Of a stretch of DNA of 64,000 bases, positions 1 through 6,985 are shown piece by piece (position 1 is the stretch's first letter; each line of letters begins with the position of its first letter). The stretch spans positions 1,448,301-1,512,300 of the forward strand of contig NZ_LBMT01000001.1 of NCBI RefSeq assembly GCF_002005545.1, given 5' to 3'. The position numbers and the translations under genes were made by a program. The notes under the pieces were generated by a model. That model was not told the DNA's origin. It made no database searches and worked only from the letters and a program-made list of their open reading frames with translations. This DNA is from Streptococcus mitis. GTDB taxonomy: Bacteria; Bacillota; Bacilli; Lactobacillales; Streptococcaceae.

Positions 1-568
1 TGCAGAAATTAATAAAGTATTTGGGGATAAGGCTCTGTTTGAAAATGCATCTTTTCAAATTCCGTTAGGAGCAAAAGTGGCGTTAACTGGTGGTAATGGA
101 ATCGGAAAAACAACTTTAATCCAAATGATCTTAAACCATGAAGAAGGAATTTCTATTTCGCCTAAGGCAAAAATAGGTTACTTTGCACAGAATGGTTACA
201 AGTACAACAGTAATCAGAATGTTATGGAGTTTATGCAGAAGGATTGTGACTACAATATATCAGAAATTCGTTCAGTGCTAGCATCTATGGGGTTCAAACA
301 GAACGATATTGGAAAAAGTTTATCTGTTTTAAGCGGTGGAGAAATTATAAAATTGTTGCTTGCTAAAATGCTCATGGGTAGATATAACATCCTAATAATG
401 GATGAACCCAGTAACTTCCTTGACATACCAAGTTTAGAGGCTTTGGAAATACTAATGAAGGAGTACACCGGAACTATCGTGTTTATCACCCACGATAAAC
501 GATTACTCGAAAATGTAGCAGATGTAGTTTATGAAATTAGAGATAAGAAAATAAATCTGAAACATTAA
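1..568 (+). CDS. ABC-F family ATPase, C-terminal part (5' end outside window)
   Basis: The reading frame is already open at base 2, so the gene starts upstream of the window; the first internal methionine at 77 is not the real start. Visible parts are the second nucleotide-binding domain: Walker A (GGNGIGKTT), the ABC signature LSGGE, Walker B ([12 protein letters not shown]) and the H-loop (ITHD). There is no membrane segment. Paired soluble ATPase domains of this type belong to ABC-F proteins, which act on the ribosome; several (Msr, Vga and Lsa types) protect it from macrolides, lincosamides or pleuromutilins. The spacing and wording of the signature and Walker B regions look closer to the antibiotic-resistance branch than to housekeeping EttA/YdiF, but with only about 188 residues the subfamily and substrate cannot be fixed. 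A bidirectional terminator follows at 657-693. Confidence 0.85.
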
Positions 569-656
569 ATTTAAGGTAGTCGCTGGTCAGTATAGTCTGT
601 TCTGGTTGGCGACTCCATTGTTAAAGAGTATAAAGACTTTAGATTTTATGAATATT

Positions 657-693
657 AAAAATAGGAACAGTCAATTGAACTGCTCCTATTTTT
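657..693. terminator. bidirectional intrinsic terminator
   Basis: An inverted repeat with A-rich left and T-rich right flanks (left arm AAAAATAGGA, right arm TCCTATTTTT) lies between the ABC-F gene and the converging minus-strand operon. It can terminate both. Confidence 0.75.
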
Positions 694-985
694 CTGCTAA
701 ATATATTGTAGTTTTCTTATATGTATAATGATAGATTAGCGGATTCTCATCTACGGTACTTACTTCAAATATGAAGAAGTGATCGCGGTTATCTCTGGAC
801 TTTTCCTTATTGAGGACAAAGTAATTCTTACGTGAAGTCGCCATTGTTTTTAGGATATCATCAGTTAGGAAGGTCAATGGAATATTCATGTTAGAGTAGC
901 GGTAGAAGTCACGTTCAAAATCTTGGTAGCTCTCGCTATAATAGTCCATTTGTAGGTGATTACGCTGAAACTCAAGCTGATTCAT
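686..985 (-). CDS. small protein of umuC-associated cassette, unknown function
   Basis: This encodes a 99-residue soluble protein with no motif I can assign. I chose the ATG at 985 because a strong GAGGAGGT site precedes it; a longer TTG start at 1009 has no ribosome site. It overlaps the stop of the YolD-like gene by 14 nt, so the two are probably translationally coupled. Many acidic and aromatic residues occur (YYSESYQDFERDFYRY). Small genes of this sort are often carried downstream of the UmuC-type polymerase on streptococcal integrative elements. The role is unknown; a helper in error-prone repair is only an inference from position. Confidence 0.7.
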   Translation of the reverse strand: MNQLEFQRNHLQMDYYSESYQDFERDFYRYSNMNIPLTFLTDDILKTMATSRKNYFVLNKEKSRDNRDHFFIFEVSTVDENPLIYHYTYKKTTIYLAEK

Positions 986-1340
986 AGAGCACCTCCTCGA
1001 CAAGTTCAATACTAATAATGTCTTTTAATTTCAAATTGATGTGACCTGTTGTAGTTTTTATCAAAATGAAATCTTTGGTCAGACTTGGTATTGTTCCAGT
1101 GTAGGAAACACGCTTGTTTTTTTCAATCACTTGAATGCGTGTGCGTAGCTGCCCGGCGTATACTTGACTGAGGAGTAATAATTTCTTCTCTAGTGATAAG
1201 TCAGACATGTACGTTACTTTGTTTGTATCATCAGAGAGTGCTGATGCATGTTCAGATAGGAAAAAGCCCATCCATTTTTGCATCTTTGTATCCTGGTACT
1301 CTCTTGCTGATTGAAATGGTAAATATGAACGGTCAATCAT
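972..1340 (-). CDS. YolD-like protein
   Basis: This encodes a 122-residue protein with a YolD-like layout: an N-terminal segment with a conserved DR and KW (MIDRSYLPF...MQKWMGFF), then a beta-rich C-terminal half ending in IISIELVEE. YolD-like proteins are encoded next to Y-family polymerases (UmuC/UvrX) in Gram-positive bacteria and their prophages, and are thought to act as UmuD-like accessory factors. An AAAGGA site lies 7 nt before the ATG. It lies between a 111-residue unknown and a 99-residue unknown in a compact minus-strand operon whose first gene is a broken umuC. The identification rests on motif shape and context, so it is moderately sure. Confidence 0.65.
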   Translation of the reverse strand: MIDRSYLPFQSAREYQDTKMQKWMGFFLSEHASALSDDTNKVTYMSDLSLEKKLLLLSQVYAGQLRTRIQVIEKNKRVSYTGTIPSLTKDFILIKTTTGHINLKLKDIISIELVEEVLYESA

Positions 1341-1352
1341 ATCAAATCCTTT

Positions 1353-1688
1353 CTATGCAGAGGCAAGGGTATTTTTATCAAATTGAATCGTAAAACCTTG
1401 AATTCCCCCACCTGTGTAACATTCTTTAAAGCGATTGATTACCTCAGTATAGATTATCACAGATGAGCTTGTTGGCTTAATGCTAAATGTAAATTCCAAT
1501 GGTAATCGGTTTTCAGATTTAGCATGTACTAGTCGTATCGATATTTCAGTTGTTTTGAGTTTTCTCTGACGAAGTTTTGAAGTTGCTGTTTCAACGATTC
1601 CATGTAAAAATCTTTCAAGCATTTCAATATCATTACATCCTTTGCTACGGATTTCTGAAAATTGTACTGTATTTTTTTCTTGTTTCAT
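1353..1688 (-). CDS. umuC-associated 111-residue protein, unknown function
   Basis: The start ATG overlaps the stop codon of the umuC remnant (ATGA), and its GGAGGG ribosome site lies inside the last umuC codons, so it is translationally coupled to umuC. The protein mixes an N-terminal helix region with a beta-rich C-terminal half and has no signal peptide or membrane segment. I do not recognise a named family. Its place between UmuC and the YolD-like protein suggests a partner in lesion bypass, which is inference only. The gene is intact although umuC is broken. Confidence 0.65.
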   Translation of the reverse strand: MKQEKNTVQFSEIRSKGCNDIEMLERFLHGIVETATSKLRQRKLKTTEISIRLVHAKSENRLPLEFTFSIKPTSSSVIIYTEVINRFKECYTGGGIQGFTIQFDKNTLASA

Positions 1689-2115
1689 TTTAATCCCTCC
1701 AATCCACCCGCGGAATGACCACCGATAAGTTTACTGCGTTCAATATTTCTGGAACCTTCAGTTAGGACGGTTCCTTTTTGTATGGCTAAAAAACCAAACT
1801 GTTCTCTGACAACATCAATAGCTGTCTGAAGTCTATTATCTTTTTCAATTTGTTCTACATCATCAAAGAGTGATAGTAGAGTATAGCTTTCATCTACGAA
1901 GCCACTATAAGATACACCAATTTGTCTCACTGCACCAGAGGTGTATTTTTTCGGAATAATACAAGTACATGACTCACCATTGTTTTGGGGAGATTTGCGG
2001 GTTCAATTTTATTCTGAGCATTTATAGATTTTTTCATCTCAGTCCTAGAATAGCCAATATGAATAGAAACGACAGTAGTCAATACTAGGGCTACTGTTCC
2101 GTTCCACAGTATCAT
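1685..2115 (-). pseudogene. umuC: umuC-type Y-family DNA polymerase, 3' remnant with frameshift
   Basis: Two frames together encode only the C-terminal part of a UmuC/UvrX polymerase. The first (1927-2115) carries VVSIHIGYSR and ends in LFRKNTPLVQ. The second (1685-1930) carries RQIGVSYSGFVDE, LFDDVEQIEK and the typical ending SKLIGGHSAGGLEGL. Adding one A to the A6 run at about 1943-1948 joins them as FRKKYTSGAVRQIG. The catalytic palm and fingers (roughly the first 300 residues of a family usually near 470) are absent, and the upstream sequence is unrelated. No translesion polymerase can be made. Stop-start overlap with the next gene may still allow some downstream translation. Confidence 0.85.
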
Positions 2116-2253
2116 TTAAAAATCATTTTCACACCCTTTCGTCTATTAGTATAGAAGAAAGCTCTCAGCACATGTTGAGGCGGTATCACTGCTTGTACGA
2201 GCTGATTAAACATGGGTGTAGCTAGTGAAAGTTCTACAGTAAGGAGTTTAAAC

Positions 2254-3024
2254 ATGAAATTCCATGAATTTGGTGATAAGAATTTGCCTCCTATTTTACT
2301 GATACATGGTGGTGGAAGTTCTTGGTGGAATTATCTTCGTCAAGCACGAATCTTGTCAGAAGAATATCGTATTATTCTACCCACTTTGAATGGCCACGGC
2401 GAGGAATATCAACTTGATTATGTTTCTACTGAAGATTCTGCTTTGGAGATTCTAGACTATATCAAAGCAAACTATGGTGGGAAATTGTTTGCAATCGGTG
2501 GTGTTTCACTTGGTGGTCAAATTGCCATGGAGCTTTTGTCTTTAGACAGTGAAATTGCTGAGAAGGCCATCATAGATGGAAGCCTCTGTATTCCTCAACC
2601 AAGGTTAGCTAAAATCAGCATCTTTCTAGTGTCTCTATTTGGTAAACTGATGTTCAATAAATTCTCTTGCAAACTTCAGTTAAGCATGATGAACAAACTC
2701 TATCCTAAACTGGCTTATCCAGAGGAAATAAAAGCTTATTATTTGGAGGATCTGCCAAGGACACCTGTTAAAACATTGGTGACCATTTACAAAACCTATA
2801 TGGGGCATTACAAGCTGAAAGATATGATTTCTGCTAGCAAAGCTCAAGTTCTGTATATCTATGGTGAAAAAGAATTGAACTGTGTGAAAAAATCAGCGAA
2901 ATTATTTCATCAGCTACATGCAAATACAATTTTGTATGAAGCAAAGGGCTATAATCACGGCTATTTGTCAGCTTACCTGCCTCAAGAGTGGATTGATTTG
3001 GTGGCACCATTTTTAAAGAGTTAA
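2254..3024 (+). CDS. alpha/beta hydrolase
   Basis: This encodes 256 residues. I place the start at 2254, where AAGGAG precedes the ATG by 7 nt; an upstream in-frame ATG at 2212 lacks a ribosome site. The fold is visible: an oxyanion segment LIHGGGSSWW, the nucleophile elbow GGVSLGG (Ser85) and a C-terminal catalytic His in GYNHGYLS. There is no signal peptide, so it should be cytosolic. The family includes esterases, lipases and peptidases; substrate cannot be predicted. It is divergent from the umuC remnant, and the next feature is a truncated ADP-ribosylglycohydrolase gene, so this gene may be the last native gene before an insertion. Confidence 0.8.
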   Translation: MKFHEFGDKNLPPILLIHGGGSSWWNYLRQARILSEEYRIILPTLNGHGEEYQLDYVSTEDSALEILDYIKANYGGKLFAIGGVSLGGQIAMELLSLDSEIAEKAIIDGSLCIPQPRLAKISIFLVSLFGKLMFNKFSCKLQLSMMNKLYPKLAYPEEIKAYYLEDLPRTPVKTLVTIYKTYMGHYKLKDMISASKAQVLYIYGEKELNCVKKSAKLFHQLHANTILYEAKGYNHGYLSAYLPQEWIDLVAPFLKS

Positions 3025-3071
3025 CCATTGGGAATGTGTAATAAATCTGATATGTCACAAGGAGGTATCTT

Positions 3072-3200
3072 ATGCTCGGAGCAATTATTGGAGATATTGT
3101 CGGTTCTGTTTACGAATGGAACAATATCAAAACGAAGGTTTTTTCTTTATTTTGTGAGGATTGTTTTTTCACGGATGATACGGTAAGTCCGAACCGTTGA
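3072..3200 (+). pseudogene. ADP-ribosylglycohydrolase gene, N-terminal stump
   Basis: With a good ribosome site (AAGGAGGT) in front, 42 codons encode MLGAIIGDIVGSVYEWNNIK and then CEDCFFTDDTV, the start of bacterial ADP-ribosylglycohydrolases including the first metal-binding Asp pair in FTDDT. Homology stops directly after DDTV and a stop follows four codons later. The family is normally about 250-300 residues, so more than 80 percent is gone. The break at about 3185-3190 probably marks the left edge of inserted DNA carrying the two genes that follow. Confidence 0.8.
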
Positions 3201-3304
3201 ATGTGTAAGTTTGTTAGTGAAACGAAGTTAAACGTCAAAACAATGAAACTAAAACTCCATTATTTTGATATGACAACCTAAATTGGTTTTAAGGAGGTGT
3301 TATA

Positions 3305-3931
3305 TTGATAGAAAGCAGACCTGAGTTTGATAAAATCGCATCCTTTGATGAGTTCAATAAATACTATTGGTACCGTGATGAACTTTCACAGATATGCAAG
3401 TCATTAGGGCTTGAATATAGGGGTACTAAACAAGAACTCAATCATATTATTGAGCAGTACTTTAAGGGGAATTTGATTAAAAAATCATCAATAAAAAGGA
3501 AAAAGAAACAAGTAGAAGTCGTTGCCTTAGATACGCCCTTACTTGAATGTGGATTCTCCTTTAATGCAGACTTTAGAGAATATTTCTCAACTTTAACAGA
3601 TGTTTCGCCCTTTAAGTTTACTGCCGATATGGCGACTGCTTGGAGAAAAGTAAAAAGAGAAAATGATTTGAGTTTTACAATCCAAGATATGCTAAAAGTT
3701 TATTATGGAAATTCAGATTATGCCAAGTATGATCATTTGGTTTGTCAATGGAACCAATTTTTAAAGGACTTCTGTGCAGACGAAAATAGTCGTAACTACT
3801 CAAACAAGTTAAAAGTTGCATCTATTCTTTGGAAAGAAGTTAGAAATTCAAGTAATGAAAAAATTTATTCAAAAAATCTTTTGACTGAATATGCTGATAA
3901 AATAAAAGAGTATGGGAAGGTAGTTCAATAG
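3305..3931 (+). CDS. SAP-domain protein
   Basis: This encodes 208 residues from a TTG start with a strong AAGGAGGT site 6 nt upstream. Residues about 23-52 (LSQICKSLGLEYRGTKQELN) fit a SAP helix-extension-helix motif, a small DNA-binding fold. A lysine-rich linker (KRKKKQ, about 63-68) follows, then a helical C-terminal domain (about 78-205) rich in aromatic residues. Proteins with this SAP plus helical arrangement recur in streptococci with no known function. There is no signal peptide, so a cytosolic nucleic-acid-binding role is likely. It sits just behind a gene-truncating junction and before an AT-rich unknown gene, which suggests horizontal gain. Confidence 0.65.
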   Translation: MIESRPEFDKIASFDEFNKYYWYRDELSQICKSLGLEYRGTKQELNHIIEQYFKGNLIKKSSIKRKKKQVEVVALDTPLLECGFSFNADFREYFSTLTDVSPFKFTADMATAWRKVKRENDLSFTIQDMLKVYYGNSDYAKYDHLVCQWNQFLKDFCADENSRNYSNKLKVASILWKEVRNSSNEKIYSKNLLTEYADKIKEYGKVVQ

Positions 3932-4211
3932 AAGTGCCTTTGTTTTGAAAATCTGAATTTTTAACTAGCTATTATACATGTCTTGTTTTATAATTTAGAG
4001 GATTTAAAACCTTTTGATTTGATTGCTGTTCGCTTAGCTGAATTACAACAGTATCTAAGTTTAAAGTAAGCGACAATCATTTTAAGCAATTTTGAGCAAG
4101 TCAAGGATATTTTTTATGAAGACGGAGTAAATAGTGAGCTAGTGTAGATTTACACACATCTATTTGTCTTTTTAAACGGATTTATATAATTAAAAATTTG
4201 GAGGATATTTT
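3932..4211 (+). other. intergenic region with a short gene relic
   Basis: There is no intact gene here. Around 3990-4068 a frame reads FYNLEDLKPFDLIAVRLAEL before TAA, which looks like the tail of a lost protein, though I cannot name its family. The rest is AT-rich and supplies the ribosome site (GGAGG at 4200) of the next gene. Confidence 0.3.
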
Positions 4212-5141
4212 ATGATACAAGTAAATGAATTTATTAATAAAGTAGATATTACAGATAGTGATAATGTTACTTGTGAATTTGAAGTACGTAAAAAGGCAAT
4301 GGATTTTTATAAGAGGTATCCTTTTTATGAGGAAGATGATTGGGAGATTATTCAGTTTCAAAACTCAGTTAATGAATATAATAAATTAAAGAATAATAAA
4401 GAGATTGAAGAATACAAAGAAAAATCAAAATCAGGATATAAGGGAGCTCATTTGCTTGTCAATAAATCGAAAGGTATTGCACTTACGGCTGACATCCTTA
4501 CTTCAATTAAGCTACCTTGTGAAAGAATTGCAAGTGTCGAAACTAGTTTAAAAGGTGGTAAAGAGATAAAAGACGGGATATTAAAAGGTAATTTAGAGAT
4601 ACCACATGATTTGAAACCTTATTTTAAAGCTTTTGCTATTGTTTACTATTGGTGTGGAAATATGATGCCAGTGGTGGAAAGTTTCCCCCCTGGAAGTGAT
4701 GGAGCAGATAACTGGCTTTGGAAAATGAAGACGATAATTGAATGTCATACACCTGGTACTCATCAAAACTGGAGGAATTGGATTAAAGAAAACTGGGGTG
4801 AAGATTTAAACAAATTCATCACTGATTTCTATTTTGAAGATTGTTTTGACAAGAATAGTTTAATCATAAAAAATATTATTTCATATCCTAATGGGGGTAA
4901 CATTTATTCATTAAAAAAAAGTAATTTAGATATTCTTCAAGAAAATGAACATAAATTAGCTAAAGAATTTTTAATCAATCATGTAAAAGTGATTATTCAA
5001 AGAAGCTACCGAATCGAGAATGAATTTCATGGGGATTGGAAGAAAAAGGAAGAGGACGAGGTAAAAGGAATTTTTAAAGAAATATTCGCGCAAGCTGGGT
5101 TTAATGGCAAACAGATTAATAAAATGGTTTCTTTATTTTAG
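4212..5141 (+). CDS. unrecognised 309-residue protein in accessory island
   Basis: I do not recognise this family. The start is secure: GGAGG lies 7 nt before the ATG. The protein is soluble with no signal peptide, is rich in Lys, Asn, Ile and aromatic residues, and has higher AT content than its neighbours. Notable segments are YKGAHLLVNKSKG (about 76-88), YYWCGNMMPVVESFPPGSDG with DNWLWKMK (about 149-178), and a C-terminal helical stretch with a charged cluster (HGDWKKKEEDEVKG). The conserved-looking Trp/Cys/Pro region could form a binding pocket. It sits alone after the SAP-domain gene and before the core lipid kinase gene. A defence or element-encoded role is possible but unsupported. Confidence 0.6.
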   Translation: MIQVNEFINKVDITDSDNVTCEFEVRKKAMDFYKRYPFYEEDDWEIIQFQNSVNEYNKLKNNKEIEEYKEKSKSGYKGAHLLVNKSKGIALTADILTSIKLPCERIASVETSLKGGKEIKDGILKGNLEIPHDLKPYFKAFAIVYYWCGNMMPVVESFPPGSDGADNWLWKMKTIIECHTPGTHQNWRNWIKENWGEDLNKFITDFYFEDCFDKNSLIIKNIISYPNGGNIYSLKKSNLDILQENEHKLAKEFLINHVKVIIQRSYRIENEFHGDWKKKEEDEVKGIFKEIFAQAGFNGKQINKMVSLF

Positions 5142-5375
5142 ATAGTTAATTGACAATATTTAGAAGCTAGTCGTCTGATATAATCTTCTAATCTTTACTC
5201 AACCGATATTTTGTATTCTAAAAATTCTTATTAAATAATTTTTCAATGTTTTTATAAATCAATCTCCAGTACGTCGTATTTTTCTTTTCAGCATTTTCAT
5301 TATATAATAGCATTACATGTAATGATGGATGTAGCTACGCTAACATTTCTATTTAAAAATTAAGGAGTATTATCA

Positions 5376-6257
5376 ATGAAAAAAGCAATGTTAATTATCA
5401 ACCCTACTTCTGGTGGCGAGAAGGCTTTGGATTACAAAGATAAGCTGGAAAATAAAGCAAAAGAATACTTTGAGCACGTGGAAACCAAAATTACCGAAAA
5501 GGCGCTGGATGCAACACATTTTGCTGAGGAAGCTTCTCGTGAGCAGTACGATGCAGTGGTTGTGTTTGGTGGAGACGGGACTGTCAATGAAGTTATTTCG
5601 GGTATTGCTGAGAGAGACTACATTCCTAAGTTAGGGATTATCCCAGGCGGTACGGGTAATCTCATTACTAAACTGTTGGAAATCAATCAAGACATCGATG
5701 GCGCAATTGATGAACTCGATTTTAACTTAACCAATAAGATTGATATTGGTAAAGCAAATGATAACTATTTTGGTTACATCTTTAGTATCGGTTCTCTTCC
5801 AGAGGCGATTCACAATGTTGAAATCGAGGACAAGACAAAATTCGGTATTTTAGCCTATGCTGTTAATACTATGAAGTCTGTCATGACGGATCAGGTCTTT
5901 AACATTAAGGTTGAGACAGAAAATGGAAATTATGTTGGTGAAGCAAGCCATGTTTTGGTTCTCTTGACAAATTACTTCGCTGACAAAAAAATCTTTGAAG
6001 AAAACAAGGACGGCTATGCTAACATTTTGATTTTAAAAGACGCATCTCTATTCTCCAAATTATCCGTCATTCCTGATTTACTAAAAGGCGATGTTGTCGC
6101 AAATGATAATATCGAATATATCAGAGCACGTAATATTAAGATCTCTTCAGATAGTGAATTAGAGTCAGATGTTGATGGCGATAAGTCGGATAACCTTCCT
6201 GTAGAAATCAGGGTACTGGGCCAACATATTGAAGTATTTTCAAAACCGAAAGAGTAG
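5376..6257 (+). CDS. diacylglycerol/lipid kinase family protein
   Basis: This encodes 293 residues. The DAGK catalytic domain is clear: INPTSGG at the N-terminus, the nucleotide-binding GGDGT (65-69) and GGTGN (91-95). The C-terminal half is the beta-sandwich domain of the DgkB/YegS group. Such enzymes phosphorylate diacylglycerol or related lipids, which in Gram-positives recycles diacylglycerol released by lipoteichoic acid synthesis. AAGGAG lies 10 nt before the ATG, and a TATAAT at 5303-5308 is the likely -10 box. It is cytosolic or membrane-associated with no transmembrane segment. The exact lipid substrate is not determinable; DgkB is the best-known close relative. Confidence 0.85.
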   Translation: MKKAMLIINPTSGGEKALDYKDKLENKAKEYFEHVETKITEKALDATHFAEEASREQYDAVVVFGGDGTVNEVISGIAERDYIPKLGIIPGGTGNLITKLLEINQDIDGAIDELDFNLTNKIDIGKANDNYFGYIFSIGSLPEAIHNVEIEDKTKFGILAYAVNTMKSVMTDQVFNIKVETENGNYVGEASHVLVLLTNYFADKKIFEENKDGYANILILKDASLFSKLSVIPDLLKGDVVANDNIEYIRARNIKISSDSELESDVDGDKSDNLPVEIRVLGQHIEVFSKPKE

Positions 6258-6320
6258 AAAATAAAAATTAGTTTATTATTCACAACGAAATTAAGTTCTA
6301 TATCAACGATTGGAGGAGGA

Positions 6321-6812
6321 ATGGATTCTCTATTTGATGAATTTCGAACAATCTGTTCTCATTTAAACAAAGTTGGAATCACACCGACGCTCATGGGGTC
6401 TTTGGGTTTTGAATACCGTTCAAATGAAGAATGGGGGCCGTCTGACATTGACATTCATGTGCCTGGTGACTCTAGAGGTTGGGAAGCTCCTGACCATCTC
6501 AGAATCTATGACTGGGACAAGATAATGAAAGTGATGAATCACTTAGGTTACGCCTTAATAGATATTCATGAGCATGAATTCCAAAAAGATGGTCTGAGTG
6601 TTGAATTCGGAAGTATCGATTCTTTATCTGATTTTGCAGGAGTTTCGGAATCGGATATAGAGTTGATTCATCTCGAAAACATCACTTTTCGCGTTCCAAG
6701 TTTGGAACAGTTTTTAAGCATTTACAAGGCTTCTTCCCAAGATTCTTATCGAAATGAGCACAATAACAATAAGGATTTTAAAAAAATTGAGTGGCTGGAA
6801 AGACATTTGTAA
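6321..6812 (+). CDS. nucleotidyltransferase-fold protein
   Basis: This encodes 163 residues. The segment GSLGFEYRSNEEWGPSDIDIHV (about 26-47) matches the nucleotidyltransferase superfamily pattern of a GS pair followed by a DxD metal-binding motif, and a third acidic residue could be in LSVEFGS (about 94-100). It resembles the small catalytic halves of minimal nucleotidyltransferases, but no HEPN partner is encoded nearby. The ribosome site GGAGGAGG is unusually close to the ATG. Homologues in streptococci are sometimes labelled phosphoribosylanthranilate isomerase, which the sequence does not support. The substrate is unknown. Confidence 0.65.
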   Translation: MDSLFDEFRTICSHLNKVGITPTLMGSLGFEYRSNEEWGPSDIDIHVPGDSRGWEAPDHLRIYDWDKIMKVMNHLGYALIDIHEHEFQKDGLSVEFGSIDSLSDFAGVSESDIELIHLENITFRVPSLEQFLSIYKASSQDSYRNEHNNNKDFKKIEWLERHL

Positions 6813-6918
6813 ATCATCATTTGAAAAGTAGCAAGTTGTAAGACTAGCTGCTTTTTTATTTATAGAACCAAACCACTAGAATCTACGGACAAGCCTTGAA
6901 AATAAAATACGAAAGTAG

Positions 6919-6951
6919 TATACTAGAATCACAATTATGAAAACGTTTGCG
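6919..6951 (+). promoter_or_regulatory. promoter -10 region overlapped by a cre (CcpA) site
   Basis: A -10 box TATACT at 6919-6924 is followed by TGAAAACGTTTGCG at 6938-6951, which matches the catabolite-responsive element consensus TGWNANCGNTNNCA at all but the last position. Its place at about the transcription start fits repression of the downstream GH13 gene by CcpA when glucose is present. Confidence 0.7.
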
Positions 6952-6985
6952 TAAAATTTGAATTAGAACTTAAGGAGACAAATTG

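Noticed and set aside
1..5141. Complete defence island
   Set aside because: No restriction, CRISPR, Abi or retron genes can be recognised; most parts are remnants or general enzymes.
6321..6812. Antitoxin-type minimal nucleotidyltransferase with HEPN toxin
   Set aside because: No HEPN gene lies on either side, and the neighbours are a lipid kinase and a glycosidase.
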